Shown here piece after piece: positions 52,906 to 64,000 of a DNA stretch of 64,000 nucleotides. Below the pieces are notes generated by a model that saw nothing but the letters and a program-made list of their open reading frames with translations, had not been told where the DNA came from and made no database searches. Position 1 is the first letter of the stretch. Each line of letters begins with the position of its first letter. The stretch is from Schoenoplectus triqueter (lineage: Eukaryota; Streptophyta; Magnoliopsida; Poales; Cyperaceae), in contig CAXKVV010002149.1 in NCBI GenBank assembly GCA_964058805.1, positions 62,001 to 126,000 of the forward strand, written 5' to 3'. A program made the translations under genes and the position numbers.

Positions 52906-53154
52906 AAAATATATAATCATAAAAAAAATATAGCAAATCCGTATATGTCAATTTTTATCCTTATCTCGATTCTTAGAGTCCGAAGAATTTGATAAAGATC
53001 AAGTTCACCTTCTAAAAATCAAATTCTTTGAAATCGATCCTTTAATTTTTTTTTATCAAATCTGGTCTTTATCTGACCCTCTCATAAATTCGTTAGATCC
53101 AGTCCTAGAAGCCGGATCCGACCCGACCCTTAAGAACTATACATAGCTACATAT

Positions 53155-54840
53155 TATATCAGCGTGGTGCTGATTTGATGAGTATTTTTTTGAGGGGAAG
53201 CTGACGAACGATAAATTTTAACGATTACTCATTTGAACTTTTACATGTATGGCGGTCGCTTCGCGGTTTTCCATTTCATTTAATACTATTCAATTATTGA
53301 TTTTACAATGATAAATGACGAAAATATTAGTTATCATACATAATTTGTTATTAGTTATTTTATATTTCTTAATCTGAAAATAAAATATATAGTTCAATTT
53401 AAAAATAAAAATATAAAGATTACGTATATGCGTGTAATTATTTATTTTTTGTGTTGTATATGTTATATAAGATAAATTTTAGTTATTTTTAAGTTAAAAA
53501 ATAGAGTTTTCTAAATTAATAAAACAGATTCAATGAATATCCAATTACAAGGATATTTTTCTTCGTTTATTAACATAAATTAGGGGAGTTAACTGAATTT
53601 ACGATGGTGGGATAATTATGACAAATTGATTTTTTTTGATAAAACTATTGTTAGAGCTAGAAGTTTAAGAAAACAATTTTCAGAATTAAAAAAGTTTGAA
53701 GGTTTCACTACCCTTTCTTAAGTCTAACCCATGTGAGGTAATTTTTAAATTAATTAATTAAAAACTGTTATAAATAAATACAACGCACGTATTTTTTTCT
53801 AGTAATTAAGACCCATGCACGAAACTATAAGCACCATTTAAATTTACTTGGGTTATAAAAACCATTTTTAACTCAAGAAAAAAAATCATCATAATGATGT
53901 ACTTTTTTTTCAAAAGACGATAGAAGTCGGTGGATATATAGTTGAGAAAAATTTCAACTAATTGTGTTTTTTTTTTTAATTCTTGCATTCTGAGTTCCAC
54001 ATTTCTTATCTTCATATTATTAGTGGTTATACATTTCTATACAAGTTATTAATTTATGAATATTTTATCTTTGGAGAAAAATAATTTATGAATGTTTATA
54101 GCTAATTTACAAATTAAGTGCTTAACACTTTCTTCTATTCTGAATGATGATCAAAACAAATTTCAAATTATAAGCTTTGATGAAGAAGTATACATACAGT
54201 TTGCAGAACTTTTGTTTTTAATATGTAAGGTTAAATGCTTCTATCTTCAAATATAAACCTTTCTTAAAAGAGTTCACATATTACAATGCGTACGAGTCAC
54301 AGACGGGTACCGGTAACGAGGATGCAGAAGGATGCAATTATTATTTCTCTTTTACGTCTTTTCCAACTTTCTTTTTTTCTACTATGTACCAGTTTTAATT
54401 TGGATGTATTTTTGTTGTCTGTCATTGTGATGGAATCGGCTTGGTTTTGATCGAGATGTGATGTCTAATTTTGATGTCGTTGAAATTTTTGTTGTGGAGC
54501 CTTCCACGAGAATGCCCTGATGCTATGGATTGACAGTTTAAAACAAAACAAAAATTATTGGTCCCAGGACATATATACTTTTAATTTGTTCTGGATAATT
54601 TACAGTGAGAATATTATATATATATACCAATTATAAAAATTTGATTACTGAAATCAGGTACGAGTCATTCCGACGAGTCAAGGATTTGTACCCATAATAA
54701 TAACAGCGACGATAGAAAATTCTAGTATAGCTGACGGTAGGTATACGAGCTCAGCTCCCTTCAATTATGCACAGCACAACCAAGCCAGTAAATGCCAGGT
54801 GCTCGTTTGATTCTCATCTGATGTCATAGTCATAGTTCTC
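53155..54840. other. AT-rich intergenic DNA, no gene seen
   Basis: No domain-bearing frame. Two short phrases with gtacgagtca occur at about 54,290 and 54,658. Confidence 0.5.
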
Positions 54841-54843
54841 TAA

Positions 54844-55181
54844 GAGTATCTCCAAAGCTAAAATTATTTCTAAACTCTTAATTGAGTCATATCAGAAAAA
54901 TTACTAATTATAATTAATTTTTTCCAACATAAAACCGTGTGAGGATAGTTTTTGTGTCAAACAAACAATTATCACTCGCGTCAAACAACAATTACAAAGA
55001 AAAAAATTGTGCCTCTGCGTCTGCCCGCCCCCCTTCAGTGCTAAATTAAGCGAGTTGCTAATTTGACGTGGCAATTAGAATTGAGTTGCTAAATTAGAAA
55101 TTGTCTCTCCAACACTAAAATAAAAAATAAGCAGTGACACGTAGGAATAGAACTCAATGAAAACTCCCATTAGAGATGCTC
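54844..55181. mobile_element. PIF/Harbinger (Tourist)-like MITE
   Basis: 338 bp with inverted ends GAGTATCTCCAAAG and the complement of CCATTAGAGATGCTC, and a 3-bp duplication TAA (54,841-54,843 and 55,182-55,184). The GAGCATCTCCAATG-type end is widespread in plant MITEs. A 3-bp T-A-A duplication fits PIF/Harbinger. Non-coding. Confidence 0.75.
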
Positions 55182-55184
55182 TAA

Positions 55185-55690
55185 TCCATAGAGCTAGGAT
55201 GAGTTCGAGGTCATGATTTTAATTCACTCCGATTATTTTAGGGGATCGAAAACTTATTCGCAAGTTTTACTTTATTCTAAATCACCGTTATTTGAATTTG
55301 AACTTAAATTTAATCATATTATTTCATAAGTTATTTCTTCTTTTATGCGCACACCACAGTGGTTATAAAATCTTTCAAAAGAATAAGTTTTTTTATTATC
55401 AGTTCTCTTAATCTTTTACGCGACAACATCATTGTAAAATCCGATGACAAGATTAAGTACTAGACTCTCACTTTCTCTTCTTTTTTTTGTTTTGTTTTTC
55501 TTTCAACATTTGTTTTCACTCTACAGAACATGTTCCTTAAGACCAGGAGCCTTTTCATTGGGACGACAATTATTTGAGTTAATCCATTATAAATAAATAA
55601 TTATTATAACTTTTTTTTCTGCTCTTAAGTTCATTTCTATAATAATTTATATCCATATTAAATATATTTTAGTGATTATTTTAATATGAA
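55185..55690. other. AT-rich intergenic DNA, no gene seen
   Basis: Nothing recognised beyond short T-rich tracts. Confidence 0.5.
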
Positions 55691-55694
55691 TATA

Positions 55695-56075
55695 GAGTTA
55701 GATTATGATGCTACGCGTAACACGGATGGTCTGTGTGGTAGAGACATTTTTTCCATTTTTAAAAGTTTAGATGATCAATCCAACCGCTTAAAATAATTTT
55801 CATACGAAAATCTAGTTGTAGATCAAATTTCATATTTTTTAGATAGTTATAAATTCACTTATTTTGAATGACTCATAATAATTAAATCAAGTGATTTTTT
55901 AACTATTAAAAAAATAGTTAATTTTTTTTTAAATATATAATTTGGTCTACAACTAGATTTTCATATGAAAATCATTTGGAGCATCGATCGACCATTTGAA
56001 CTTTAAAAATGAAAAAACCATCCATAACACATAGATCATCCATACTACATGTAATACTGCACTGTAATCTAACTC
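55695..56075. mobile_element. Foldback MITE with GAGTTAGATTA ends
   Basis: Inverted ends GAGTTAGATTA and TAATCTAACTC, flanked by TA on both sides (55,693-55,694 and 56,076-56,077). Nearly the whole 381 bp folds back, for example aaaatctagttgtagatcaaat against atttggtctacaactagatttt. A TA duplication would fit a Stowaway/mariner-type MITE, but the end sequence is not the usual Stowaway one, so the superfamily is open. Confidence 0.65.
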
Positions 56076-56077
56076 TA

Positions 56078-56874
56078 CGGATATATATTGATATATAATT
56101 AATATAGTCATATAACACATAAGTCTATAATCATAATAATCGTAATAGATTATACTAAACTTTATCTATTATGCCGCCTAATCGTGCAGTCCGGATAATC
56201 GTTAGATCCAATAAAAGGTACCAAATTTCTATTCCTTGGAGCTTCATTGTTGTCTTGAAGGCAATTAACTAGTTTGCTAGGCCTTTGTGCTTGAACGGTA
56301 TAACTGGGCTGTTATTGGGCCTTGGCCTATAGTCCTTTCAGATTCAGTTAGTTCGAGGGCAGAACTTCATGGCAGATGATAAGCGCCTCAGATATCGCCT
56401 CCCACTATTTCTCCCTCTATTTCAAGGCTGTATAACCCACTAAATTCTGATTCACATGCACGCGGATCTCAATTGGATTTATGATTTATGTGGGTCCCCG
56501 TCGTCAGAAATTGGGATAAAACACATCGTCTGAACTTTCAAATGCAGTGGCTTGACAATGAAAATAAAAATAGAATAACTAAAACAGGGGGAAAAAAGAT
56601 CTTTAAGACTGCTGGGCCTGAAAAGGCCCACTTCGTCATTCTCATATACATGGGATTTGAAGGGCTCCGATTGAAAGCCCTCACAGGGATCAATTACAAG
56701 TTTACCGTTAAGCATCTAAATGTCCCCACATTAGCATCAGCTAAGTTTAAATTTTACTCCAAAGAAACGAAGCTCCAGATTGCAGAGAGCATGGTGTTCA
56801 AAGATTAAAAATAGAACAGGCAACCTTCAGAGTGGTGCGTTTCCATGTTCTATTCCTTTTTCGTGATTAAAGAC
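56078..56874. other. Intergenic DNA with an unrecognised short frame
   Basis: A 106-codon plus-strand frame at 56,488-56,808 and an overlapping minus-strand frame at 56,479-56,715 show no recognisable domain. Base composition is less AT-rich than nearby. This may be the far side of the 3' flank of the gene at 62,931-64,000, separated from it by the copia insertion. Confidence 0.35.
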
Positions 56875-56879
56875 ATTAG

Positions 56880-57130
56880 TGTTATGAAATAAAGATAGAA
56901 GACAAAAGTTGTGAGAGGCTAAAATTTTATTTCTATATTATTTTATCTAGAAGTCTATACAACATACAAGTCTCTATTTATAGGCTAGAGAAACATCATA
57001 TAATAAAAGACAAAATTAAATCTAAAATTAAGGAGAAGGTGAAAAGAATGAAAAACTTCTATCATTATGAGAGGATGTGGGAATGAGAGGAGGTGGATGA
57101 GATGAAACATATATCATTAATTTTATAACA
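56880..57130 (-). repeat. Copia 3' LTR
   Basis: 251 bp, TG...CA, collinear with 62,521-62,771 apart from scattered substitutions and small indels. A minus-strand TATA box, CTATAAATAGAG, lies at about 56,975-56,986. Confidence 0.93.
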
Positions 57131-57569
57131 CTCCCCCTTAGATGTTTTGTCTTATATTATACACTATTAATATTGTACTACTGGACAAATATTAAATTTT
57201 GGTACTTCATGACCAACTTGATTTAACTGATACTTCTGAATCAGTTATGTTGCCTCATTAAAAACCTTACTAAGAAAACCCAATGGGACAAAACTTAGTG
57301 AAGGAAAAAAGAGTGCAACGTGTATAATACTCTTCTCATTTTAATGTACATTTTTTAAGTGACGAATGCCAATCTTATGTGAAAGCTGCTCAAAAATATT
57401 TCTTGGCAATGATTTTGTGAATAAGTCTGTCAAATTATCGCTTGATCTGATTTGACAAATATTTATCAAACTATTCTTCTGTAAATCATGTGTTGAGAAG
57501 AACTTCGGCGAGATGTGCTTGGTTCTGTCACCTTTGATATATCCTTCTTTGATTTGAGCAATGCATGCA

Positions 57570-58804
57570 GTATTATCTTAGTGTATCATCGTCGGGTTTT
57601 CTCTGACTGACTCGATACTGCATTCCTCTTGGATGTGTTGGATCATGGATCTTAACCATACACATTCTCGTCCAGCATCATAAAGAGCAATTAATTCAGC
57701 ATGATTTGATGATGTTGCTGTCAATGTTTGCTTTGTCGATCACCATGAAATTGCAGTGCCGTCATATGTAAATACATATCCGGAGTGTGACCGAGATTTA
57801 TGCGGATCTGATAAATATCCTGCATCTGCATATCCAACTAGTTTGGACTTTGTATTTTTTCGATAAAATAGTCCCATATCACGCGTCCCACAAAGGTAAC
57901 GTAATACATGTTTGATTTCGTTCCAAAGTCAGCGTGTTGGATCAGAACTATATCTTGCTAATACATTTACAGAAAAAACAATATCATGTCTCGTATTATT
58001 AGCAAGATACATCAAAGCCCTAATTGCACTTAAGTATGGTACTTCATAACCAAGAGCTTTTTCATTATTTTCTCGGGGCCGATAAGGATCTTTTTTCACA
58101 TCCAGTGATCGGACAACCATTGGTGTACTTAGAGGATGAGCTTTGTCCATATTAAAATGTTTCAACATCTTCTGGATGTAGTTTGATTGATGGACAAATA
58201 TATCATGATGCAAATGCTCGATCTGCAGGCCGATACACAACTTTGTTACACCAAGATCTTTCATTTCAAATTCATTCTTTAATAATTTTACAGTCTTTTC
58301 GATCTCTTCAGGAGACCCAATGATATTCAGGTCATCAACATATACTGCAATAATTATAAAACTCGAGATTGATCGTTTAATAAAAACACACTGACTAATT
58401 ATATTAGATTTATATCCTTCTTTTAAGAGATATTCACTGAGTCGATTATACCACATTCGACCCGATTGTTTTAGTCCATACAATGATCGTTTTAACTTTA
58501 TAGAATACATTTCTCAAGATTTTGATTTAAATGCTTCAGACATTTTTAATCCTTCAGGGACTTTCATATAGATATCATTATCGAGTGATCCATACAAATA
58601 TGCTGTGACAACATCCATGAGACGCATTTGAAGGTTCTCAGTAATTGTGAGACTAATTAAAAATCGAAGAGTTATTGCATCCACTACAGGTGAATACGTT
58701 TCTTCATAATCAACTCCTGGTATTTGTGTAAAACCTTGTGCCACCAGCCTTGCTTTATATCTCACAATCTCATTTTTCTCATTTTTTTTATTGTAAAAAC
58801 TCAC
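57570..58804 (-). pseudogene. Copia reverse transcriptase and RNase H
   Basis: 58,804-58,514 reads YKARLVAQGFTQIPGVDYEE and ETYSPVV, then hits a TGA. 58,510-57,929 continues with LKRSLYGLKQSGRMWYNRL and the intact catalytic box IAVYVDDLNIIG, then KDLGVTK and ARYSSDPTR. After a frame change, RNase H follows in pieces to about 57,570: GYADAGYLSDPHKSRSHSGY, then SSNHAELIALYDA. The enzyme copies element RNA into DNA. The YVDD core survives, but one stop and at least two shifts make the product defective. Confidence 0.9.
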
Positions 58805-59092
58805 TTGTAACCTATAGGGTTAACATTTTTAGGGGTTAGAATTACATGTCCAAAAATATTTCGCTTTTCAAGCGAATCTAATTCAGCCTTCAGAGCATCT
58901 TTCCATTTTGGCCAATCATTTCTGTGCATACACTCTTCTGGAGTTTTTGGCACATAATCTTCCTCATTTATCACTTCAATTAATATAGCATATGCAAAAA
59001 TTTCATCAACACGTGTTTCATTTCGGTTCCATATTATACCATTCTGTACATAATTTATTGATATCTCATAATCATTCGGTGCCTGAGTTTCT

Positions 59093-59200
59093 TCTGGAAT
59101 TTTATCAACGACCTCTTCTGGGGTTCTACTTCCAATCTCTTCTGGGATTTTACTGACAATCTCTTCTGGGATTTTATCGGTAACTTATGCTGGAGTTACA
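59093..59200 (-). repeat. Short tandem repeat in the copia integrase-RT linker
   Basis: About four imperfect copies of a 27-30-base unit with the core tcttctgggattttat (plus strand), encoding repeated PEEI/PEEV-type peptides on the minus strand. Confidence 0.75.
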
Positions 59201-60359
59201 CCAACTGCATTATTCTGCTCTTTCATTTTTCGTGGATTTTTGTCTTTGGAACCGATTGGTCTTCCACGTTTTCTTTGTATAGTAATCTCTGCTGGGGTTA
59301 TTTCAATTCGAGCAGGTGCATTTAAAGCTGATATATGTGATTTAGTCACTCTTTTTGTATTTGTAAATGCATATGGTAACTCATTTGCTATTCTTTGCAA
59401 ATGTATAATCTTTTGAACTTCCAGTTCACATTGACCACTCCGGGAATCAGGATAAGATATTGATGATGCATTCCAAGTTACTTGTTTTTCCAGCTTTTCT
59501 TTTTCTCCCCCTAAGATTGGGAATATTGTCTCATCAAATTGACAATCAGCAAAATGAGCTGTAAAAACATCTCCAGTTAATGGTTCTAAATATTTAATAA
59601 TTGATGGAGAGTGAAAACCAATATAAATTCCTAATCTTCTCTGTGGTCCCATTTTTGTGCGTTGTGGAGGGAAAATTAGAACATACACAGCACAACCAAA
59701 ATTTTTAAGATGAGACAAGTTTGGTTCTCTTCCAGAGACAAATTGTAATGGAGAAAATTTATGAGATATAGTTGGTCTTAATCTAATAAGTGCAGCAGCA
59801 TGTAATATGGTATGTCCCCATGCAGAAGATGGTAGATTACATTTCATAAATAACGGTCTAGCAATCAGTTGTAATCTTTTTAATTAATGATTTAGCTAAA
59901 CCATTTTATGTATGTACATGAACAACTGGATGTTCTACCTTAATCCCAATTGACATACAATAATCATTAAAAGACTAGGATGTAAATTCTCCTGCAATCA
60001 AACCGGATACTCTTAATTTGGTAATCTGAAAAATTTGCTCTCAATTGGATTATTTGTGCTAATAGCCTAACAAATACAACATTTCTTGTAGCTAATAAGC
60101 AAACATGTGACCATCGAGTTGATGCATCAATTAAAACCATAAAATATCTAAATAATCCACATGGAGGAGAAATAGACCCACAAATATCTCCTTGAATTCT
60201 CTCTAAAAATAAATGAGATTCATTTTCAATTTTATTTTTAGATGACATAATTATCAATTTTTCAAGATAGCATGTTGCACATGATAAATCTTTTGATAAT
60301 ATGATCTTCATGTCCTTTAGAGGATACCCATTTGTACTTTCAATTATTCTCCTCATCAT
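59185..60359 (-). pseudogene. Copia integrase
   Basis: 60,359-59,967 contains the second half of the zinc-binding module (CATC) and the catalytic-core start IQGDICGSISPPCG and LIDASTRW, ending in a damaged block where the LDNAGEF-like motif should be (RFDC...). 59,847-59,185 resumes with SSAWGHTILHAAALIRLRPT, SPLQFVSGREPNLSHLKNFG and the C-terminal RKRGRPIGSKDKNP. Frame breaks near 59,960 and 60,385 separate the parts. Confidence 0.88.
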
Positions 60360-60389
60360 AATATTACCTGGATGACCTAACTTGTCATG

Positions 60390-60905
60390 CTACAGAGTAA
60401 ACATTTTCGTGTCATGTAACTTCTGGTTACTGACCATATTTGATTCTATTGAACTTATGTTCATACAATATAGTCCAGATGATAAAGCTTTCATCTTTTC
60501 TAATATGATCTTCCGACCATATTTAATCGTTGTAATTTGAAGATATTCAATGTTATTTTCAGTCATGGTTTCGATATGATAACCATTATACCGAATATCT
60601 TTAAAACTTAATAAATTTCTTTTAGATTTACTAGAGTATAATGCGTCATTTATAATTAATTTTGTTCCTTCTAGTAACAAAATACAAGCTCTTCCAGAGC
60701 CTTCAATTAAGTTACTAATACCAGAAATTGTATTAACATGTGTCTCTACAGGAGACAATTGAGAAAAATATTTCTTGCTTTTTAATATTGTGTTTGTTGT
60801 TCCACTGTCTACTAGACATTCATCTCTAATACTTGTCATTGCTCTGTTGGAACCTTCTTCAATTATATTTTTTTTCCTTTGAACAAAAAAAATATATAAG
60901 ATCAA
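60390..60905 (-). pseudogene. Copia protease and gag-pre-integrase region
   Basis: ECLVDSGTTNTILKSKKYF carries the D-S-G active site of the retroelement protease. DALYSSKSKRNLLSFKDI and the GLYCMNI block follow, as usual before the integrase zinc module. The frame is open across this segment but does not join its neighbours. Confidence 0.88.
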
Positions 60906-60999
60906 ATTTAAATAAACTAATTTTATTCATGAGAAACATAAACTTACAACATAAAACTGAACTAAAATAAACAAAAAAATACTTAGCTCGTAATATTTA

Positions 61000-61946
61000 T
61001 TTCTTTATCAACAGTCTCAAAGAAATCAGAAACATCTAGGTGTGTATCCATGAGTAAACCACTTGACTCATTTTCAATAAAATTTGTTTCTACTTTTTTT
61101 CCCTTTTTCTTGATGGATGCTTGATAAAGTTCAACTAAATGTTTGGGAGTACGACATGTGCGTGATCAATGGTTTGTTATACCACATCTATAACAACTAC
61201 TTTCAAACTTTTTAGAAGATATTGAATTCTTTTCCTTTTCATATCTCCCCATATTTTTGTCATTTGATTTGAAATTATGACATTCACGTCGCCAAACATT
61301 ATTGCGACCATGTCCACAACCTCTTCTGGGGCCGCGACCACATTCTCGACCATGATTTCCTTTAAATGATATTGCATTCGCTTCAGGGAATGATGTCGCA
61401 TTTGCTTCAGGAAATGGACTAGAGCCAGTGGATCGTGATTGATGATTTTTCATGAGAAGCTCATTATTTTGTTCCGCAACAAGAAGACATGATATCAATT
61501 CTGAATATTTTTTAAAATCACGTTCCCGATATTGCTGCTGCAGGAGCAAATTCGAAGCATGAAATGTGAAAAATATTTTTCTAACATTTCTTCATCAATA
61601 ATCTTTTCTCCGCATAATTTTAACTCAGAAGTTATGCGAAACATTACGGAATTATATTCACCCACAGATTTAAAATCTTGCAACCTTAAATGAATCCATT
61701 CATAACGAGATTTTGGGAGGAACACTTGTTTTCGATGATCATATCTTTCTTTTAAATCCTCATGAAGATGATGACGGAGGAATATCATTCCTTGGCTTTC
61801 TCCTGTGAGGATGTCTTATTTTCATCTTTTATTGTATCTCCAAGATTATTTGCGGTAAGATGAATCTCAGCATCGAGAGTCCATGAGAGATAGTTCTTGC
61901 TCGATATATCAAGGACAACGAATTTAAGTTTAGTAAGATTTGTCAT
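61000..61946 (-). pseudogene. Copia gag
   Basis: The start codon at 61,946 opens MTNLTKLKFVVLDISSKNYL, a UBN2-type gag N-terminus. A one-base loss near 61,788 shifts the frame into HLHEDLKERYDHRKQVFLP, and another near 61,560 shifts it into the 61,549-61,166 segment. The CCHC knuckle (CYRCGITNH, stop, SRTC) lies at about 61,155-61,196 with TGA replacing one codon. The family's product is the capsid and RNA-binding protein. Confidence 0.85.
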
Positions 61947-62520
61947 AAGGACTATAAAATAAAAATAATACTAATATTAATAAATTTAATCGAACATCTA
62001 TTTATGAAAATTACTAAAGAAAAAAAATATTAATAACTTCAGGTCATTAAGAGAAAAGATTAGAGACATTACATTTATTTGTTTATTTATCTAATTTGAT
62101 AACTTCTGGTTATCATTTTAGTTGAATAAAATAATAACTTCCGGTTATTAAGTATATCGATAACTTCGGGTTATCAATTGTAACTCATTTTGTTATAACT
62201 TTTAATTATCAAATACAATGACTTCTGACCATTAAAAGTATCAATGACTTCTGGTTATTTAATAAATAAAAAAAATATTTCTAGTATTTACTTATTTTAT
62301 CATTCTCTTCGGGGAATGAAAATATTAGTCTCATCCAATATAAGAACAATTTCATCAAGAAAATAAATATTATAATTAATGATAAAATGATAAAATATAA
62401 TATAAAATGTACCTCTTTTTAGAGACAATCTTACGATAATCTGATTATGTCGATCTCGTAATTCTAATATAAAACAAACTTTCGTCACAACTCGATTAGA
62501 GCGAATTCGTACTGATAATG

Positions 62521-62771
62521 TGTTATAAAATAAAAATATAAGACAAAAGTTGTGAGAGACTAAAATCTTATTTTTATATTATCTCATTTAGAGATCTATC
62601 ACCATCAACAACATACAAACCTCTATTTATAGACTAGAGAAACATCATGTAATAAAAGACAAAATTAATACAAAATTAAATCTAGAATTAAGGAGAAAAT
62701 GAAGAGAATGAAAACTTCTATCATTATGAGAGGGTGGAGGAGATGAAATATCTATCATTAATTTTATAACA
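62521..62771 (-). repeat. Copia 5' LTR
   Basis: Partner of 56,880-57,130, with TGTTATAAAAT at its left end and ATTTTATAACA at its right. A TATA box (minus CTATAAATAGAG) lies at about 62,624-62,635. Confidence 0.93.
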
Positions 62772-62930
62772 ATTAGATGATTTATTTGAAAATTAAAAAG
62801 AGCGAGTAATTTTTTTCTTCATCTTCTCCTTAAACCTATACATTACAAATCAAAGTGACATGAAAAGAAAATTGCCTCGAAGGCTTCTTGTTAACATTTC
62901 CAAGTTGAGAAACTTAAAAGTCGGCATGAA

Positions 62931-64000
62931 CTAAATCTCAGGAGTCACTGCAAGATCCGAGCCCCGATAAAGAGACAAGGACTTAGCTAAACCTCGTGTA
63001 CTTTTTGCTCGGCCTTGCAATCGAGTCGAATCACTAAAGGAGCGCTGTTTTCTCCTCATTAAATGTTTCCTCTGGCTGTCCCGGTTCTCTTGTTCGCTCC
63101 TCTCAATGAAGAGATTCAAGTTGCGGTGGTACTTCCCATTATCTAGAATCTTCTTTCCTAGGTTTCTATCACTACTTGTGTGGTCCATGTCCTCATCTGT
63201 CCAGTAACCGGTGTCATTGTGGTCCCTCAAGGCAAGATCTTCATATTCGTCATCAGACTTTGTTGAGTGCTCGTCCACTGAACCCTCCATCTGGAAGTTA
63301 ACAAGAATTACATAAAGAACATTTTGATAGAAGATATAATTACATTCACAAGTGAAAAGAATCATGTTGCAAATGGCACTCAATGGAACTTACATCATCA
63401 GGATTATCATTGTTCTCAGCATCACTTTCCTCATCACTCTCCTCATCAGGCTTCATATTCGATTCTTCTTCACTACTTGTTAGTGACATTTCCTCCATTA
63501 TCTAGAGTTCAATACAGTAACATTTTATTAAATTTTACATCAGCTATTGCCATCATTACAACAAAATCCCAACACATTTCTTAACAAGTATTCCTATGCG
63601 AAACGTTTGAAATTTTGAATATCAATCACTCAGCATCGATCAAAAATATGTTTTACTACAAAAGAAAGAAAAAAAATTTGTTAGTTAACCAAAACTTCAT
63701 CACAAACATACCTCCTTGGCAGGCCCATCAGAAATCTTAGGAGAACTACAAGCTGATGAGACATATCTGCTCCCAGAACCAGTAGCAGCTTCAGTAATAT
63801 CAACCCTCAAATCATCACGGGTCCCGGCTTGACCAGCCCCACCTGTATCACTTGGCCATGCACTAATCCCGAGATGCCCAAATTGTAAGTTAATAGGCTC
63901 TGCAGTACCAACACTAACAGGTCCATACAATGGATCACCTCCCACGGACGTTTCACCTCTATTAAGCCCTGATTTTGACCTAACAGGCCATGCCTTAGCC
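62931..64000 (-). CDS. C-terminal part of an LPA1-like (2-phosphoglycerate-kinase-related) P-loop protein, partial
   Basis: Three minus-strand exons with good GT-AG borders: from beyond 64,000 to 63,712, then 63,501-63,394 (108 nt), then 63,290-62,931 ending in a stop. All three are phase 0. The peptide contains AKAWPVRSKSGLNRGETSVG, NLQFGHLGISAWPSD and DGPAKE, then a strongly acidic Ser/Glu/Asp stretch (SSEEESNMKPDEESDEESD). EGSVDEHSTKSDDEYEDLAL follows, with a basic Ser/Arg-rich tail ending AVTPEI. From memory this arrangement matches the C-terminus of plant P-loop NTPases called LPA1 homologues, linked to phytic-acid levels in rice. No catalytic domain is in the window, so the name is provisional. 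A copia element sits 154 bases past the stop, in or next to the 3' UTR. Confidence 0.6.

Larger units (their letters stand above)
51510..53150. repeat. Dispersed repeat R1, copy 2, interrupted
   Basis: The left part (about 51,510-51,885) and right part (about 52,920-53,150, with atcaaatctggtctttatctgaccctct and gacccgacccttaagaac) correspond in order to the two halves of the repeat at 38,182. Between them lie a hAT-like MITE and a copia fragment. The relation is judged by eye and is approximate. Confidence 0.35.
56880..62771 (-). mobile_element. Ty1/copia retrotransposon, nearly full length, mutated
   Basis: A 5,892-bp element with two 251-bp LTRs (56,880-57,130 and 62,521-62,771), each TGTTAT...ATAACA, and an exact 5-bp target duplication ATTAG (56,875-56,879 and 62,772-62,776). 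On the minus strand a primer site with a TATCAG core follows the 5' LTR (62,508-62,520), and a polypurine tract ctaagggggag precedes the 3' LTR (57,131-57,141). The order gag, protease, integrase, RT, RNase H is copia-type. About five or more stops or frameshifts break the polyprotein, so this copy cannot move by itself. Confidence 0.95.

Noticed and set aside
56488..56808. 106-codon plus-strand frame overlapping a 78-codon minus frame
   Set aside because: Neither strand gives a known motif, and frames on both strands compete. Kept only as unrecognised intergenic sequence.

Overview
The window is AT-rich nuclear DNA from a flowering plant. The evidence is a nine-exon plant-type CDC48 gene with GT-AG introns, a microRNA172 precursor, Ty3/gypsy chromovirus and Ty1/copia retrotransposons, and CACTA, MULE, hAT-like and PIF/Tourist-like DNA elements. 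A eudicot is likely. I could not fix the species.

Layout. 1-4.2 kb: repeat-like DNA and a broken plant-mobile-domain (PMD) fragment. 4.29-8.69 kb (+): a complete, apparently functional CDC48/p97 AAA+ ATPase gene (810 codons) with its own TATA box. 9.25-15.38 kb (+): a decayed chromovirus whose 3' LTR carries a nested 578-bp solo LTR. 15.4-22.7 kb: almost featureless intergenic DNA with one tiny copia RNase H relic. 23.1-23.8 kb (-): a MIR172 gene, invisible to ORF calling, with hairpin, promoter and pri-miRNA. Immediately upstream of its TATA box lies a 1.4-kb MULE (23,864-25,274), and about 0.4 kb beyond that a 3.3-kb CACTA element (25,675-29,008). 29-45.8 kb: AT-rich intergenic DNA with simple repeats, three copies of a MULE-type foldback MITE and other MITEs. 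45.8-49.0 kb: a second, rearranged copy of the CACTA element. 49-56.9 kb: intergenic DNA with hAT-like and Tourist-like MITEs and a copia integrase fragment. 56.88-62.77 kb (-): a nearly full-length but mutated Ty1/copia element with an exact 5-bp target-site duplication. 62.93 kb to the window end (-): the last three exons of a cellular gene resembling the acidic C-terminus of LPA1-like (2-phosphoglycerate-kinase-related) P-loop proteins.

Function. Only three loci look like host genes: CDC48 (protein segregase), MIR172 (regulator of AP2-type mRNAs) and the partial LPA1-like gene. Nothing suggests they act together. The rest is layered transposon debris. I found no new multi-gene system. The most interesting point is the MIR172 locus with two DNA transposons stacked in its immediate upstream region. 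Several insertions are dated relative to one another by nesting and target-site duplications.
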